Source: Natronomonas halophila (lineage in GTDB: Archaea > Halobacteriota > Halobacteria > Halobacteriales > Haloarculaceae). From it: a stretch of 64,000 nucleotides of DNA. The stretch is from NCBI RefSeq assembly GCF_013391085.1, contig NZ_CP058334.1, positions 1,178,001-1,242,000 of the forward strand, in the 5' to 3' direction. The notes under the pieces were generated by a model. The model saw nothing but the letters and a program-made list of their open reading frames with translations. It made no database searches and was not told the DNA's origin. This document shows positions 16,359-24,363 of the stretch, piece after piece; positions within the stretch are counted from its first letter, which is position 1; every line of letters begins with the position of its first letter. The translations under genes were made by a program, and so were the position numbers.

Positions 16359-16943
16359 ATGAGTCAGACCTCGACCGCCGACGTCGACCTCGTCGGCGAG
16401 GAGATAGCGGTGAACATCGCACAGTCGGCCGTGTTTGCGGCCCTCATCGGTGCGTTCGCGTACGTGGCGATTCCGTATCCCCTCTCGCCGGCGCCGGTAA
16501 CGCTGCAGGTACTCGGCGTCTTCCTCGCGGGACTCCTTTTGGGGCCGACGTGGGGGGCCGCCTCGATGGTGCTGTATCTGGCCGCCGGCGCCCTCGGCGC
16601 GCCGGTTTTCGCACAGGGGACGGCCGGCCTCGGGGAACTCCTCGGGCCGACCGGCGGGTACCTGTTCTCTTATCCCGTCGCGGCGGCCGCCGTCGGCTAT
16701 ATCGCCCACGGGGGCCTGGAGTTCCGTTCGCTCGCTGAGAGTTCCATCCCACGGATGGTCGCCGGGATGGCCGCCGGCACGCTCGTCATCTACGGGTTCG
16801 GTGTCCCCTTCATGTGGTGGAACCTCGACATGACGGTCCAGACGGCGATTATTAGCGGCGCCGTCGTCTTCGTTCCCGCCGAGGCGGCCAAGATGGCCGC
16901 CGCCGTCGGTCTCGTCCGCAGTAACGCGATTCGCGCCGAATGA
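16359..16943 (+). CDS. bioY: biotin transporter S component
   Basis: A 194-residue integral membrane protein of the BioY family, the substrate-binding component of an energy-coupling-factor transporter. Seen are six hydrophobic helices, the early PYPLSPAPVTLQVLGVFLAG (the family signature around PVTLQ), GAASMVLYLAAGALGAPVF and GPTGGYLFSYPVAA, the conserved G-P-T-G-G-Y motif. ATG 16359 was chosen; a TTG two codons upstream is in frame. The stop overlaps the bioM ATG by four bases, so bioY-bioM-bioN form one operon behind a BirA-like operator. Confidence 0.95.
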   Translation: MSQTSTADVDLVGEEIAVNIAQSAVFAALIGAFAYVAIPYPLSPAPVTLQVLGVFLAGLLLGPTWGAASMVLYLAAGALGAPVFAQGTAGLGELLGPTGGYLFSYPVAAAAVGYIAHGGLEFRSLAESSIPRMVAGMAAGTLVIYGFGVPFMWWNLDMTVQTAIISGAVVFVPAEAAKMAAAVGLVRSNAIRAE

Positions 16944-17638
16944 TTGCCGCCGAGGACCTGACGCATCGCTACGGCGAAACCGCCGCCCTCGACGGCGTCT
17001 CCCTTGCCATCGACGACGGCGAGTTCGTCGTCATCGCGGGCGCGAACGGCTCCGGCAAGACGACGCTGGTGCGGCATTTCAACGGCCTGCTATCGCCCGA
17101 CGAGGGTGAGGTCCGTGTCGACGGCGAGTCCGTCGAGGACAATCCCGTCCTCGCTCGGACGACCGTCGGGATGGTGTTTCAGAACCCCCGCGACTGCTTC
17201 GTCGCCGCGACGGTCGGCGAGGACGTCGCCTTCGGTCCCGAGAACCTCGGCCTACCGCGGGAGGAAATCGAATCACGCGTCGCGACCGCGCTCGAAGCGG
17301 TCGATATGGCCGACCAGCGGGCGGCCCGCATCGACCAACTCTCCGGTGGCGAACAGGCCCGCGTCGCCATCGCCGGCGCCCTGGCGATGGACCCCGACCA
17401 TCTCGTCCTCGACGAACCCTTTACGGGACTGGACTGGCCGGCCCAGAAGGCAGTCCTCGAACGCCTCGACGAACTCGCTGCGGCCGGAACCAGCATCGTC
17501 GTCGTTACCCACGGCCTGCGTGACCTGCTGGAACGGGCCGACCGCGTCGTCGCGCTCTCGGCGGGCCGAATCGCCTTCGACGAACCGCCGGAGCAGGCGC
17601 GTGACCGTCTCGCGGATGCCGATATTCGACCGTGCTGA
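16940..17638 (+). CDS. bioM: biotin ECF transporter ATPase
   Basis: A 232-residue ABC ATPase of the ECF (CbiO-like) branch that powers BioY. All motifs are intact: Walker A GANGSGKTT (residues about 35-43), Q-loop VFQNPRDCFVA, signature LSGGEQARVAIA, Walker B LVLDEPFTGLD and the switch histidine VVVTHGL. The FQNPRDCF Q-loop is typical of ECF ATPases. It overlaps bioY by ATGA upstream and bioN by 7 bases downstream, consistent with a tightly coupled complex. Confidence 0.95.
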   Translation: MIAAEDLTHRYGETAALDGVSLAIDDGEFVVIAGANGSGKTTLVRHFNGLLSPDEGEVRVDGESVEDNPVLARTTVGMVFQNPRDCFVAATVGEDVAFGPENLGLPREEIESRVATALEAVDMADQRAARIDQLSGGEQARVAIAGALAMDPDHLVLDEPFTGLDWPAQKAVLERLDELAAAGTSIVVVTHGLRDLLERADRVVALSAGRIAFDEPPEQARDRLADADIRPC

Positions 17639-18351
17639 CCTACGAACCCGGCGCCTCACTGGCCCACCGGCTCGACCCGCGGTCGAAACTGGCGGTACAG
17701 GTGACCTTCGCCATCGCCGCGTTCGTCTACACGACGCCGCGAGGGTTGGCGGTGCTGACGGTGCTTACGCTCGGTCTGCTGGGTGTGGCTCGAACCGCAC
17801 CCCATCGCGTCCTCTGGGAGTATCGGTTCGTCTTCCCGTTCCTGCTGGCGGCCCCGCTGCTTGACAGCGTGACGTGGGGGGCCCCGTGGTTCCTCGTCGA
17901 GAACGCCATCGCACCCGCACTTGCCGGCTACCGCGTCCTGCTGGTACTGCTCGTCGCGGCGGCCTACGTCCGGACGACGCCAGTCCGGGAGTCGCGGGCG
18001 GCAGTTCAGTGGGCCGTCCCGGGCAAGCCCGGACAGTTCCTCGGGATGGGCGTCTCCTTCGTCTTCCGGTTTCTGCCCGTCCTCCGGGCCGACCTCGGGC
18101 GGATTCGTGACGCCCACCGCGCCCGTCTCGGCACGGAACGCTCCTTTTCGGAACGGGCCCGAAACATCGTCATCGCGGCGTTCAATCGCGCGTTCGACCG
18201 GGCCGATACGTTCGCGCTCGCGCTACAAGCCCGGTGTTTCTCGTGGAACCCGACGCTTCCGGAACTCCGATTCGGTCGGTGGGATGGACCGGCGTTGCTT
18301 CTGGCAGCGGCGCTGCTCGTCGTTGCCGTCGTGCCGCTCGTACCGATATAA
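17632..18351 (+). CDS. bioN: biotin ECF transporter transmembrane coupling protein
   Basis: A 239-residue CbiQ-family T component that links BioY to the ATPases. It starts at a GTG inside the end of bioM. Seen are several membrane helices, LDPRSKLAVQVTFAIAAF at the N terminus (the family DPR(T/S)KL motif) and, near the end, DTFALALQARCFS, the region with the A-R coupling motif that contacts the ATPases (usual form A-R-G; here A-R-C). It ends 13 bases before the convergent ribB gene. Confidence 0.92.
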   Translation: MLTYEPGASLAHRLDPRSKLAVQVTFAIAAFVYTTPRGLAVLTVLTLGLLGVARTAPHRVLWEYRFVFPFLLAAPLLDSVTWGAPWFLVENAIAPALAGYRVLLVLLVAAAYVRTTPVRESRAAVQWAVPGKPGQFLGMGVSFVFRFLPVLRADLGRIRDAHRARLGTERSFSERARNIVIAAFNRAFDRADTFALALQARCFSWNPTLPELRFGRWDGPALLLAAALLVVAVVPLVPI

Positions 18352-18364
18352 ATAGACGAGAACC

Positions 18365-19090
18365 CTAGCCGAGGCGGGCGATGAGTTCGCTCCCCTCGAC
18401 GTAGGGGAAACCGTGCCGGTCGGCGTAGGTGCGGGCCGCGGCAGGCGAGAGCGCGCCGCCGGACTCGTCGTCCATCATCTCACAGACGACGACGGCGGGT
18501 TCGGTGTCGGCCGCTTCCGCGAGGACGAGGCCGAGTTCGGTGTGTCCCTCCCGGTCGCCGAGCAGGTCCGGCGCGGCACGGAGGAGGTGGACGTGGCCCG
18601 GCGCGCGGAACTGCTGGGCGAAGGCCTCCGCGTCGGGAGCGATGGCGTCCTCGGCGGCGTCGCCGGCGATTTCGCTCGCGCGGCGGACGCTCGCGGCGGC
18701 CTCGCCGAGTTTCGAGATGGTGAGCGCACGGTCCTCGTCGGTGATTCCGGTGAACGTGTCGCGGTGGTTGACCGTCAGCGAGAACGACGAGCGCTCGTCG
18801 TAGCCGAGTTCATGGGAAGCACCGGCCGGGTGGTCGATGACCTCCTGCACGAAGGGCAACTCCCAGCGCTCGCAGACGTCGTCGGCCAGCGCGACACAGA
18901 TGAGGCCGCCCGCGTCGTTGCGCATCCGGGCGACGGCGTCCGAATCGACGGCCGCGGCGGGGTAGACGAGGTCGACCTCGCCCTCGCGGTCGGCGGCGTC
19001 GTGGACGAGGACGGGTCGGCCGGCGGCGAAGGCCGCGATGGCGTCGTCGACGCCGCGTTTCGGCTGGGTGGTATTACTGCTCTGAGACAT
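18365..19090 (-). CDS. ribB: 3,4-dihydroxy-2-butanone 4-phosphate synthase
   Basis: A 241-residue enzyme that makes the four-carbon precursor of riboflavin from ribulose 5-phosphate. Seen are the acidic metal site [12 protein letters not shown] (E-x-E-x-D in the family DxExEgD), [22 protein letters not shown] with the substrate-binding region, GHVHLLRA, and the C-terminal GHTELGLVL and [13 protein letters not shown]. The usual D-R-E-N-E-G-D reads D-R-E-G-E-V-D, an archaeal variant. Its first 17 bases overlap the end of rbkR, its regulator and the riboflavin kinase, so both are made from one transcript. Confidence 0.93.
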   Translation of the reverse strand: MSQSSNTTQPKRGVDDAIAAFAAGRPVLVHDAADREGEVDLVYPAAAVDSDAVARMRNDAGGLICVALADDVCERWELPFVQEVIDHPAGASHELGYDERSSFSLTVNHRDTFTGITDEDRALTISKLGEAAASVRRASEIAGDAAEDAIAPDAEAFAQQFRAPGHVHLLRAAPDLLGDREGHTELGLVLAEAADTEPAVVVCEMMDDESGGALSPAAARTYADRHGFPYVEGSELIARLG

Positions 19091-19775
19091 GGATGGTGAC
19101 GTGGTCGTCGTCTTCGAGGTCTAGTTCCTCGCGGAGTTTGTCCGGGGCGATGATTTCGAGTTGGTCCTCGCCGTGGTGGGTCCGTTCCGGCGCGATGACG
19201 TGGGCCTGCTCGTAGCGGCGGCCGTCCGCCGTTTCGATGGTGGCGGGCCAACAGAAGGCGGGCCCGTAGGTGCGTTCGTCGTCCTCCCAGCCGTCGATAC
19301 CGACGGGGTCCAGAGCGTCCATCCGAGCGCGGGCGCGGACGCTGTCGTCGTCGAGGTCGACGTTGAGCGTGCCCTCGAACGGTTCGTAGTCGAGGCGCTC
19401 GCGGAACTGCTCCATGTAACCGGGCAGGGAGATGTAGTGGCGACCCTCGCCCATGCCGCTGGTGACGATACCGGTGAGTTCGACGTCGGCGTCGCCCTCG
19501 AAGAGGCGGCGATAGTCGGCGTATTCACGCTGGAGGGCGCGTTCGCCGGCCTCCGTGACGGCGACCCGCTGGCCATCGCCGGCCATCTCGCGTTCGAGGA
19601 GGTCGGCGTCTTCGAGTCGCTGGAGGCGGCGGGAAGCGGTCTGGTTCGAGGCGTCGAGTCGGTCGGCGAGTGTCGCACACGTCACCGTGACCCGACCCTC
19701 GAGCGCGCCATCGAGGGCGACGAGTTTCAGCGTCGCCAACTCGTCGTGTCCGACGCGCTCGGTTGACTGTGACAT
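19074..19775 (-). CDS. rbkR: bifunctional riboflavin regulator / CTP-dependent riboflavin kinase
   Basis: A 233-residue fusion. Residues 1-90 are a winged HTH ([20 protein letters not shown], then [12 protein letters not shown]); residues 98-233 are the archaeal CTP-dependent riboflavin kinase ([29 protein letters not shown], and the [15 protein letters not shown] region). Such RbkR proteins phosphorylate riboflavin to FMN and repress or activate riboflavin genes according to FMN. It lies directly ahead of, and overlapping, ribB. A palindrome in its promoter may be the binding site. The ATG at 19775 was used; the frame extends upstream only through intergenic DNA. Confidence 0.93.
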   Translation of the reverse strand: MSQSTERVGHDELATLKLVALDGALEGRVTVTCATLADRLDASNQTASRRLQRLEDADLLEREMAGDGQRVAVTEAGERALQREYADYRRLFEGDADVELTGIVTSGMGEGRHYISLPGYMEQFRERLDYEPFEGTLNVDLDDDSVRARARMDALDPVGIDGWEDDERTYGPAFCWPATIETADGRRYEQAHVIAPERTHHGEDQLEIIAPDKLREELDLEDDDHVTIHVSEQ

Positions 19776-19786
19776 AGCCGTGGCTA

Positions 19787-19815
19787 CGAGGTTCCCTCGC
19801 ATAAGTATAACGAAT
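19787..19815 (-). promoter_or_regulatory. rbkR: rbkR-ribB promoter with palindrome
   Basis: A perfect palindrome CGAGG-TTC-CCTCG (19787-19799) lies 12 bases upstream of the rbkR ATG, downstream of a TATA-like CGTTATACTTATG (minus strand, about 19801-19813). A bound regulator here would block the transcript of rbkR and ribB; RbkR itself is the natural candidate. The rest of the gap to the methyltransferase gene (19816-19997) shows nothing further I can assign. Confidence 0.4.
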
Positions 19816-19997
19816 GTGGAAATCGTTCCAGAACTGAGAAAGGTAGCGGCGAGCCGACAGCAGTACCCGTGTTTGGTAACTCGCCACATAAGAAAGCGTC
19901 GTTTCTGGCGACATCGACCGACTCGGTATCCGTCGGCCCTCCTGAAACGGGGTGAAATCCCGAAAGCGGTTTTTTCCGGTCCGGCGATGAGTCGTCC

Positions 19998-20582
19998 ATG
20001 GACGAATTCGGGCGGACCCGTTCGGGCTATGAATCCGCCTCCGAGGCGTACGTCGAAAAGTACCTCTCGGAGTCGATTGCCGCACGCTTCGGTGAGGCGT
20101 TTCTCGATGCTGTCGACGGTCCCCAACTGCTGGATATCGGATGCGGTCCGGGCGCCGATATCGAGACGTTCGCCGCCGACGGCTTCGACGTAACCGGCCT
20201 CGATATCACGCGACCGTTCCTCCGGGAAGCCGACGACCGCCTTCCCGAGTCCGCGCTCGTGCAGGGCGATATGCGACGACTCCCGTTCGATGCGGCGGCG
20301 TTCGACGGCGTCTGGGCCAGCGCGTCCTTCCATCACGTCCCTCGCCGGGCGGCTACGGCGACGCTCCGGGAGTTCCGACGAGTCCTGCGGTCAGACGGTG
20401 TCGCCTACATCTCCGTGAAACGAGAGGGCTACCAGAAACCGGCCGACCAGGACCGGCATTTCGAATATTATCGGCCCGACGGCTTCCGGTCGCTGATAGG
20501 GGAGGGTGGACTCCGCGCTGTCGAGTTCCGTACCGGGGAAAACTGGCTTTCGGCGCTCGCAAAACCGGATGCCTCGCCGTAG
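19998..20582 (+). CDS. class I SAM-dependent methyltransferase
   Basis: A 194-residue Rossmann methyltransferase. SAM-binding motif I is [16 protein letters not shown] (residues 44-59), the acidic end of strand 2 is [11 protein letters not shown], and motif II-IV are [31 protein letters not shown]; the pattern matches UbiE/YcgJ-like enzymes (Methyltransf_11). The short size and lack of a substrate domain leave the target unknown. It stands alone, with the convergent MaoC gene 19 bases away. Confidence 0.85.
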   Translation: MDEFGRTRSGYESASEAYVEKYLSESIAARFGEAFLDAVDGPQLLDIGCGPGADIETFAADGFDVTGLDITRPFLREADDRLPESALVQGDMRRLPFDAAAFDGVWASASFHHVPRRAATATLREFRRVLRSDGVAYISVKREGYQKPADQDRHFEYYRPDGFRSLIGEGGLRAVEFRTGENWLSALAKPDASP

Positions 20583-20601
20583 CCGGGCGTGAAACTATCG
20601 G

Positions 20602-21057
20602 CTACTCCTCGGCCGTCCGACGCCGCTGCATCCCGAGGCCGACCCACTCGATGACCGGGTCGTCGTCCTGATTGAACCCGGTCGTCCGCATCCGGACGTG
20701 GCCCATCGCCGGATTGCTCTCTGAGGGGCGCTTGTCGATGATTTCGACCTCGACGCGGAGCGTATCGCCGGGATGGACCGGCTGTTTCCACCGCAGTTCG
20801 TCGACGCCGCGGGCCCCCATCGACGTCTCTTCCTCGAGGAAGTCATCCACCAGCAGGCGCATACACATCGACGCGGTGTGCCATCCGGAGGCCGCCAGCG
20901 AGCCGAAAATCGACTCTTCGGCCGCCTCCTCGTCGAGGTGGAACGGCTGAGGGTCGTACTTCTCTGCGAACTCCGTTATCTCCTCTTCGGTCACCTCATA
21001 GCGACCGTCGAGTTCGTACACGTCGCCGACCTCGATATCTTCGAAATAGCGTGCCAT
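20602..21057 (-). CDS. MaoC family dehydratase (hotdog fold)
   Basis: A 151-residue hotdog protein of the MaoC/R-specific enoyl-CoA hydratase family. The catalytic motif is present: EFAEKYDPQPFHLDEEAA (Asp and His in the D-x-x-P-x-H pattern), followed by GSLAASGWHTASM. These enzymes hydrate enoyl-CoA; in haloarchaea many paralogs act on branched or hydroxy-acyl-CoA and the substrate is not readable here. ATG 21057 (MARYFEDIEVGD) was chosen over an upstream in-frame opening. It is divergent from the DUF460 gene. A second, shorter MaoC-like protein lies at 38.7 kb. Confidence 0.85.
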   Translation of the reverse strand: MARYFEDIEVGDVYELDGRYEVTEEEITEFAEKYDPQPFHLDEEAAEESIFGSLAASGWHTASMCMRLLVDDFLEEETSMGARGVDELRWKQPVHPGDTLRVEVEIIDKRPSESNPAMGHVRMRTTGFNQDDDPVIEWVGLGMQRRRTAEE

Positions 21058-21162
21058 CGATGGAGTCTCGACGCCCGGCGATAAAAAGCCGCCCGCCCCG
21101 GAAACCCGCACACGGTACCCCCGGCACGGAGTTTATATCGACACACTCCCTACCCGGGGGTA

Positions 21163-23142
21163 GTGAGTACGCGAACGAGCGCCCTCGACTCCATCATCTT
21201 CGGGGTCGACATCCAGAGCGGCGATATTCGGGGGGATTCGCCCTCCTACGCCCTCGTTACCTTCGACGGTGAGTCCATCGAGCGCGACGTGGTCTCCCAC
21301 CGGAAACTCCGCCGGCGCATCGACGACGAGGGGCCCGCCATCGTCGCGACGGACAACACCTACGAACTCGCCGAGGACAAGGCCGGTCTCGTCGGCTTCC
21401 TCCGCGAGTTGCCGACCGAGACCAAACTCGTCCAGGTGACCGGCGACGAGCGCCCGGAACCCCTCTCGCGGGTCGCCTCCCGGCACGGCGTCCCCTACGG
21501 CAAAAAGCCGATGCAGGAAGCCGAGGCCGCCGCCCGGCTTGCGGCCCACAACGTCGGCTACGAGGTGTCGGCCTTTACCAACACCACCGAAATCAAGGTC
21601 GCCAGAGGGCGCTCGACCGGCGGCGGTGGCGGCTGGAGCGAGGACCGCTTTACCCGCCGCATCCACGGGTCGGTCAAGACGACCGCCCGCGACGTCGAGT
21701 CGAAACTCGACGAGGCCGCCCTCGACTACGAGAAGGACGTCACCGAGAAGTACGGCGGCTACTCCCGGGCCATCTTCGAGGTCGAAGCCAAGCCCTCCGA
21801 GATACCCGTTTCCGCCCGTCGCTCCGGCGATACGCGCATCGAAATCGAGCGAGAACGACGCGACGGCATCGAATACCGCCCGCTGGCCCAGCGACAGGAC
21901 CACGTCGTCGTCGGCATCGACCCCGGGACGACGACCGCGGTCGCGCTGCTGGACTTGGACGGCCAGACCCTCGACGTCTGGTCGAGTCGGACCAGCGACA
22001 CCGCCGAGGTCATCGAGTGGATTATCGAACACGGCCGGCCGGTCGTCGTCGCTGCCGACGTCGAACCGATGCCCGAAACCGTCGAGAAGATACGCCGGAG
22101 TTTCGATGCGGCCGGCTGGATTCCCGAACGCGACCTGCCGGTCGACGAGAAACTCCACCGCACGCGCGATGAGAGCTACGACAACGACCACCAGCGGGAC
22201 GCGCTTGCCGCCGCGCTCTTCGCCTTCGACGGCCACGAGGACCAGTTCGAGCGCATCACCGCGAAAACGCCGCCGCAGTTCGACCGCGGGGAAGTCATCG
22301 ACCGCGTCGTCGCCGGCGAGGAAAGCGTCGAAACGGTCCTCGAGGACCTCTCGGAGGACGGCGAGTCCGACGAGGAGACGACCGAACACGACCCCCGCGA
22401 GTTGACCGACGACGAGAAGGAAATCAAGCGCTTGCAGGCCCGTATCGACCGCCTCGAGGACCACGTCGAGGACCTCAAGGACACCATCGCGAGCAAGGAC
22501 GACCGCATCGACGAGCTCGAATCCGAACTCTCCGAGGCCAAACGCGAGGAGCGCAAGGAGGCTCGCGAGCGCCGCGAGGTCACCCGCCTCGAACGGGAAA
22601 ACGAGCGGCTCAAGCGCGAACTCGCCGAGGCCGAGCAGGCCAACGAGGAACTCGACGGCAAACTCGAACGCCTCAAGGAACTGTGGAAAATCGACCACTC
22701 GAACTTCGCCGAGGTTTCGGAGGCCAAGGAGGGCCTCGTTCCCGTCAAGCCCATCGCGCAGTTCACCAAGGACGCCATCGAGACGGCCGACGAGGAATAC
22801 GGCATCGCGTCCGGCGACGTGGTCTACCTCCGGGATGCCAGCGGCGCCGGTCGGGCGACTGCCGAACTGCTCGCCGAGCGGACTCCCCGCGTCGTCCTCC
22901 GTGACGGCGGCCTCTCCGAGCAGGCCGACGAGGTGCTCTTCGACCACGAGATTCCGGTCGGCCCCGCCGACGACGTCGACATCCAAGAAATCGACGAACT
23001 CGCCGTCGCCGAGGAGGGCGACATCGAGGCCGTCATCGACGACTGGGAGGCCCGCGCCGAGGAGCGCCGCAAGGAGGAGAAATCCGAGCAGCTCGACCAG
23101 CTCATCAGCGAACACCGCGCTCGCGACCCGGAGCACGGCTGA
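21163..23142 (+). CDS. DUF460 protein: RuvC-like nuclease fold plus coiled coil
   Basis: A 659-residue archaeal protein of unknown function. The N-terminal part (about 10-60) has an RNase H-like opening IIFGVDIQSGD. The second domain starts with VVVGIDPGTTTAVALLDLDG near residue 247, a clear RuvC-type motif, and continues with VVVAADVEPMP and the Asp-rich DESYDNDHQRDALAAALFAF, which resembles the last RuvC motif. Residues about 420-505 are a charged coiled coil; the C terminus is a small alpha/beta domain. This is the DUF460 architecture. DNA or RNA hydrolysis is likely from the motifs, but no activity is established to my knowledge. It uses a GTG start behind a TATA box (GTTTATATCG). Confidence 0.85.
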   Translation: MSTRTSALDSIIFGVDIQSGDIRGDSPSYALVTFDGESIERDVVSHRKLRRRIDDEGPAIVATDNTYELAEDKAGLVGFLRELPTETKLVQVTGDERPEPLSRVASRHGVPYGKKPMQEAEAAARLAAHNVGYEVSAFTNTTEIKVARGRSTGGGGGWSEDRFTRRIHGSVKTTARDVESKLDEAALDYEKDVTEKYGGYSRAIFEVEAKPSEIPVSARRSGDTRIEIERERRDGIEYRPLAQRQDHVVVGIDPGTTTAVALLDLDGQTLDVWSSRTSDTAEVIEWIIEHGRPVVVAADVEPMPETVEKIRRSFDAAGWIPERDLPVDEKLHRTRDESYDNDHQRDALAAALFAFDGHEDQFERITAKTPPQFDRGEVIDRVVAGEESVETVLEDLSEDGESDEETTEHDPRELTDDEKEIKRLQARIDRLEDHVEDLKDTIASKDDRIDELESELSEAKREERKEARERREVTRLERENERLKRELAEAEQANEELDGKLERLKELWKIDHSNFAEVSEAKEGLVPVKPIAQFTKDAIETADEEYGIASGDVVYLRDASGAGRATAELLAERTPRVVLRDGGLSEQADEVLFDHEIPVGPADDVDIQEIDELAVAEEGDIEAVIDDWEARAEERRKEEKSEQLDQLISEHRARDPEHG

Positions 23143-23198
23143 GGCGAGGGGGGCTGACGGCCAGCAGTCTTTTTAAATAGACGTTACTCACTTCGGGT

Positions 23199-23426
23199 AT
23201 GCTACCGCTACAGGCAGGACCGGGACCGCTTGCTGGTGTGCTGGGCCTTCTCGGGACGCTCATCGTCTTGGTCATCGCCTTCCTCGTCGGTCGGTGGGTC
23301 TACCGGGACGCGCAGGGCAGGGGTATGAACGCGATGCTGTGGGGCCTCGGTACCGGCATCGCGATATTCGTCGGCCTTATTCCGGGAATCGTCGTCTTCG
23401 CCATCTACTACGTCCTGCGAGACTGA
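23199..23426 (+). CDS. small two-helix membrane protein, paralog 1
   Basis: A 75-residue protein with two hydrophobic helices (VLGLLGTLIVLVIAFLVG and GLGTGIAIFVGLIPGIVVF) joined by a loop with YRDAQGRGMNAMLWGL. The loop pattern Y-x-D/Y-A-x-x-R-G-x-N-A-x-L-W is shared with the next two genes, so the three are paralogs. It has its own promoter (TTTTTAAATAG, about 25 bases upstream). Function is unknown; the layout recalls PLDc_N-like small membrane domains. Confidence 0.8.
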   Translation: MLPLQAGPGPLAGVLGLLGTLIVLVIAFLVGRWVYRDAQGRGMNAMLWGLGTGIAIFVGLIPGIVVFAIYYVLRD

Positions 23427-23460
23427 TATTTTATAAGGAGGGACGCAGAATCCGGTAACG

Positions 23461-23706
23461 ATGCTTGCCCTCCAGCTCGGTATTCCCGGTGGTCCAGAAC
23501 TGCTGTTACTCGGCCTGCTGTTCCTCATCCTGCCGTTCGTGTTCGCGTACTACGTCTACACGGACGCGGAGGAACGCGGCGAGGAAAACGCCGCCCTGTG
23601 GGCAGTCGTGGCCGGCGTGGTGAGTTTCATCGCCTCGCCGTTCGCGGGACTGCTGGTCGTAATCGTCTACATCTGGCAGCGTGACGAAAAGGAAACCGGG
23701 GTGTAA
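23461..23706 (+). CDS. small two-helix membrane protein, paralog 2
   Basis: An 81-residue paralog of its neighbours, beginning MLALQLGIPGGPELLLL, with the shared loop YVYTDAEERGEENAALWAV and a second helix ending IVYIWQRD. A TATA box (TATTTTATAAGG) lies 25 bases upstream, giving it an independent, leaderless start. The sequence is close to paralog 3, which suggests a recent duplication. Function unknown. Confidence 0.8.
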   Translation: MLALQLGIPGGPELLLLGLLFLILPFVFAYYVYTDAEERGEENAALWAVVAGVVSFIASPFAGLLVVIVYIWQRDEKETGV

Positions 23707-23708
23707 CC

Positions 23709-23933
23709 ATGTTCCCGCTTCAACTCGGCGTGCCGGGCGGCCCGGAGTTGCTCGTCATCCTGCTCATCGTCCTGATTCCGATAGCCATCGGCTACGCCAT
23801 GTACCAGTACGCGGCTTCACGCGGTGACGAGAACGCAGCGCTGTGGGCAGTCGTCGCTGCCGTCGCGAGTCTGGTCGCGACGCCCATCGCCTCACTCGTC
23901 GTCTTCGTCGTCTACATCTGGCAGCGCGATTAG
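23709..23933 (+). CDS. small two-helix membrane protein, paralog 3
   Basis: A 74-residue paralog starting two bases after the previous stop, therefore co-transcribed with paralog 2. It shares the N terminus QLGVPGGPELLV, the loop ASRGDENAALWAVVAA and the end VVYIWQRD. Its stop codon overlaps the stop of the convergent 69-residue gene by 3 bases. Function unknown. Confidence 0.8.
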   Translation: MFPLQLGVPGGPELLVILLIVLIPIAIGYAMYQYAASRGDENAALWAVVAAVASLVATPIASLVVFVVYIWQRD

Positions 23934-24139
23934 GTCAGGTCGGAAAAGCCCATTCCCATTTCCTTGAGGAACTGGCCGAACAGTCCGAAAATGACGAGCA
24001 CGGCCCCCGAGCCGATGGCGAGCGCGCCGAGGCCCTCACGGAGACTCTTCCGGCCGAATACGACGACGCCGACGGCGACCAACAGGAGGCCGACGGTTCC
24101 GGTATCTCCGACCGACTTCCGTACGAGTTCGATGTCCAT
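23930..24139 (-). CDS. small two-helix membrane protein
   Basis: A 69-residue protein with two hydrophobic helices (VGLLLVAVGVVVFG and GLGALAIGSGAVLVIFGLF) joined by a short basic loop (RKSLRE). It starts MDIELVRK and ends MGFSDLT. It is convergent with, and overlaps the stop of, the third paralog but is not obviously related to it. Similar small conserved haloarchaeal membrane proteins exist; no function is known to me. Confidence 0.7.
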   Translation of the reverse strand: MDIELVRKSVGDTGTVGLLLVAVGVVVFGRKSLREGLGALAIGSGAVLVIFGLFGQFLKEMGMGFSDLT

Positions 24140-24215
24140 ACCTTGGGGTTTCCCGACCGTATTCTAAAAAGGCGCGGTCGGCAGTTGCTACGCGAAGGGA
24201 AACAGGCACCCAAAA

Positions 24216-24360
24216 AGCATCCGCGAGCGCCCGGAGGGCGCGAGTGGTTCTCCGCGCGACCGGAGGGAGCGCGGGACCAAGGGCCGACCGTAGGGAGGCC
24301 CGCAGTGTCTTTTTCATCGAAGTTTTTGCCGGCGAGCCGAAGGCTCGCCGTGCAAAAAGT
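24216..24360 (+). repeat. modular intergenic element, copy B
   Basis: Blocks in order: AGCATCCGCGAGCGCCCG, a hairpin, GCGCGGGACCAAGGGCCGAC, GTAGGGAGGCCCGC, TGTCTTTTT, GTTTTTGCC, the short hairpin GGCGAGCC/GGCTCGCC, and CGTGCAAAAAGT. The last block stops 3 bases before the stop codon of the alcohol dehydrogenase gene. Copy C is nearly the same sequence in the opposite orientation. Confidence 0.8.
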
Positions 24361-24363
24361 TCG

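Noticed and set aside
21133-23136. 667-codon minus-strand ORF opposite DUF460
   Set aside because: Shadow of the coding strand; its hydrophobic look comes from reading acidic and lysine codons backwards.
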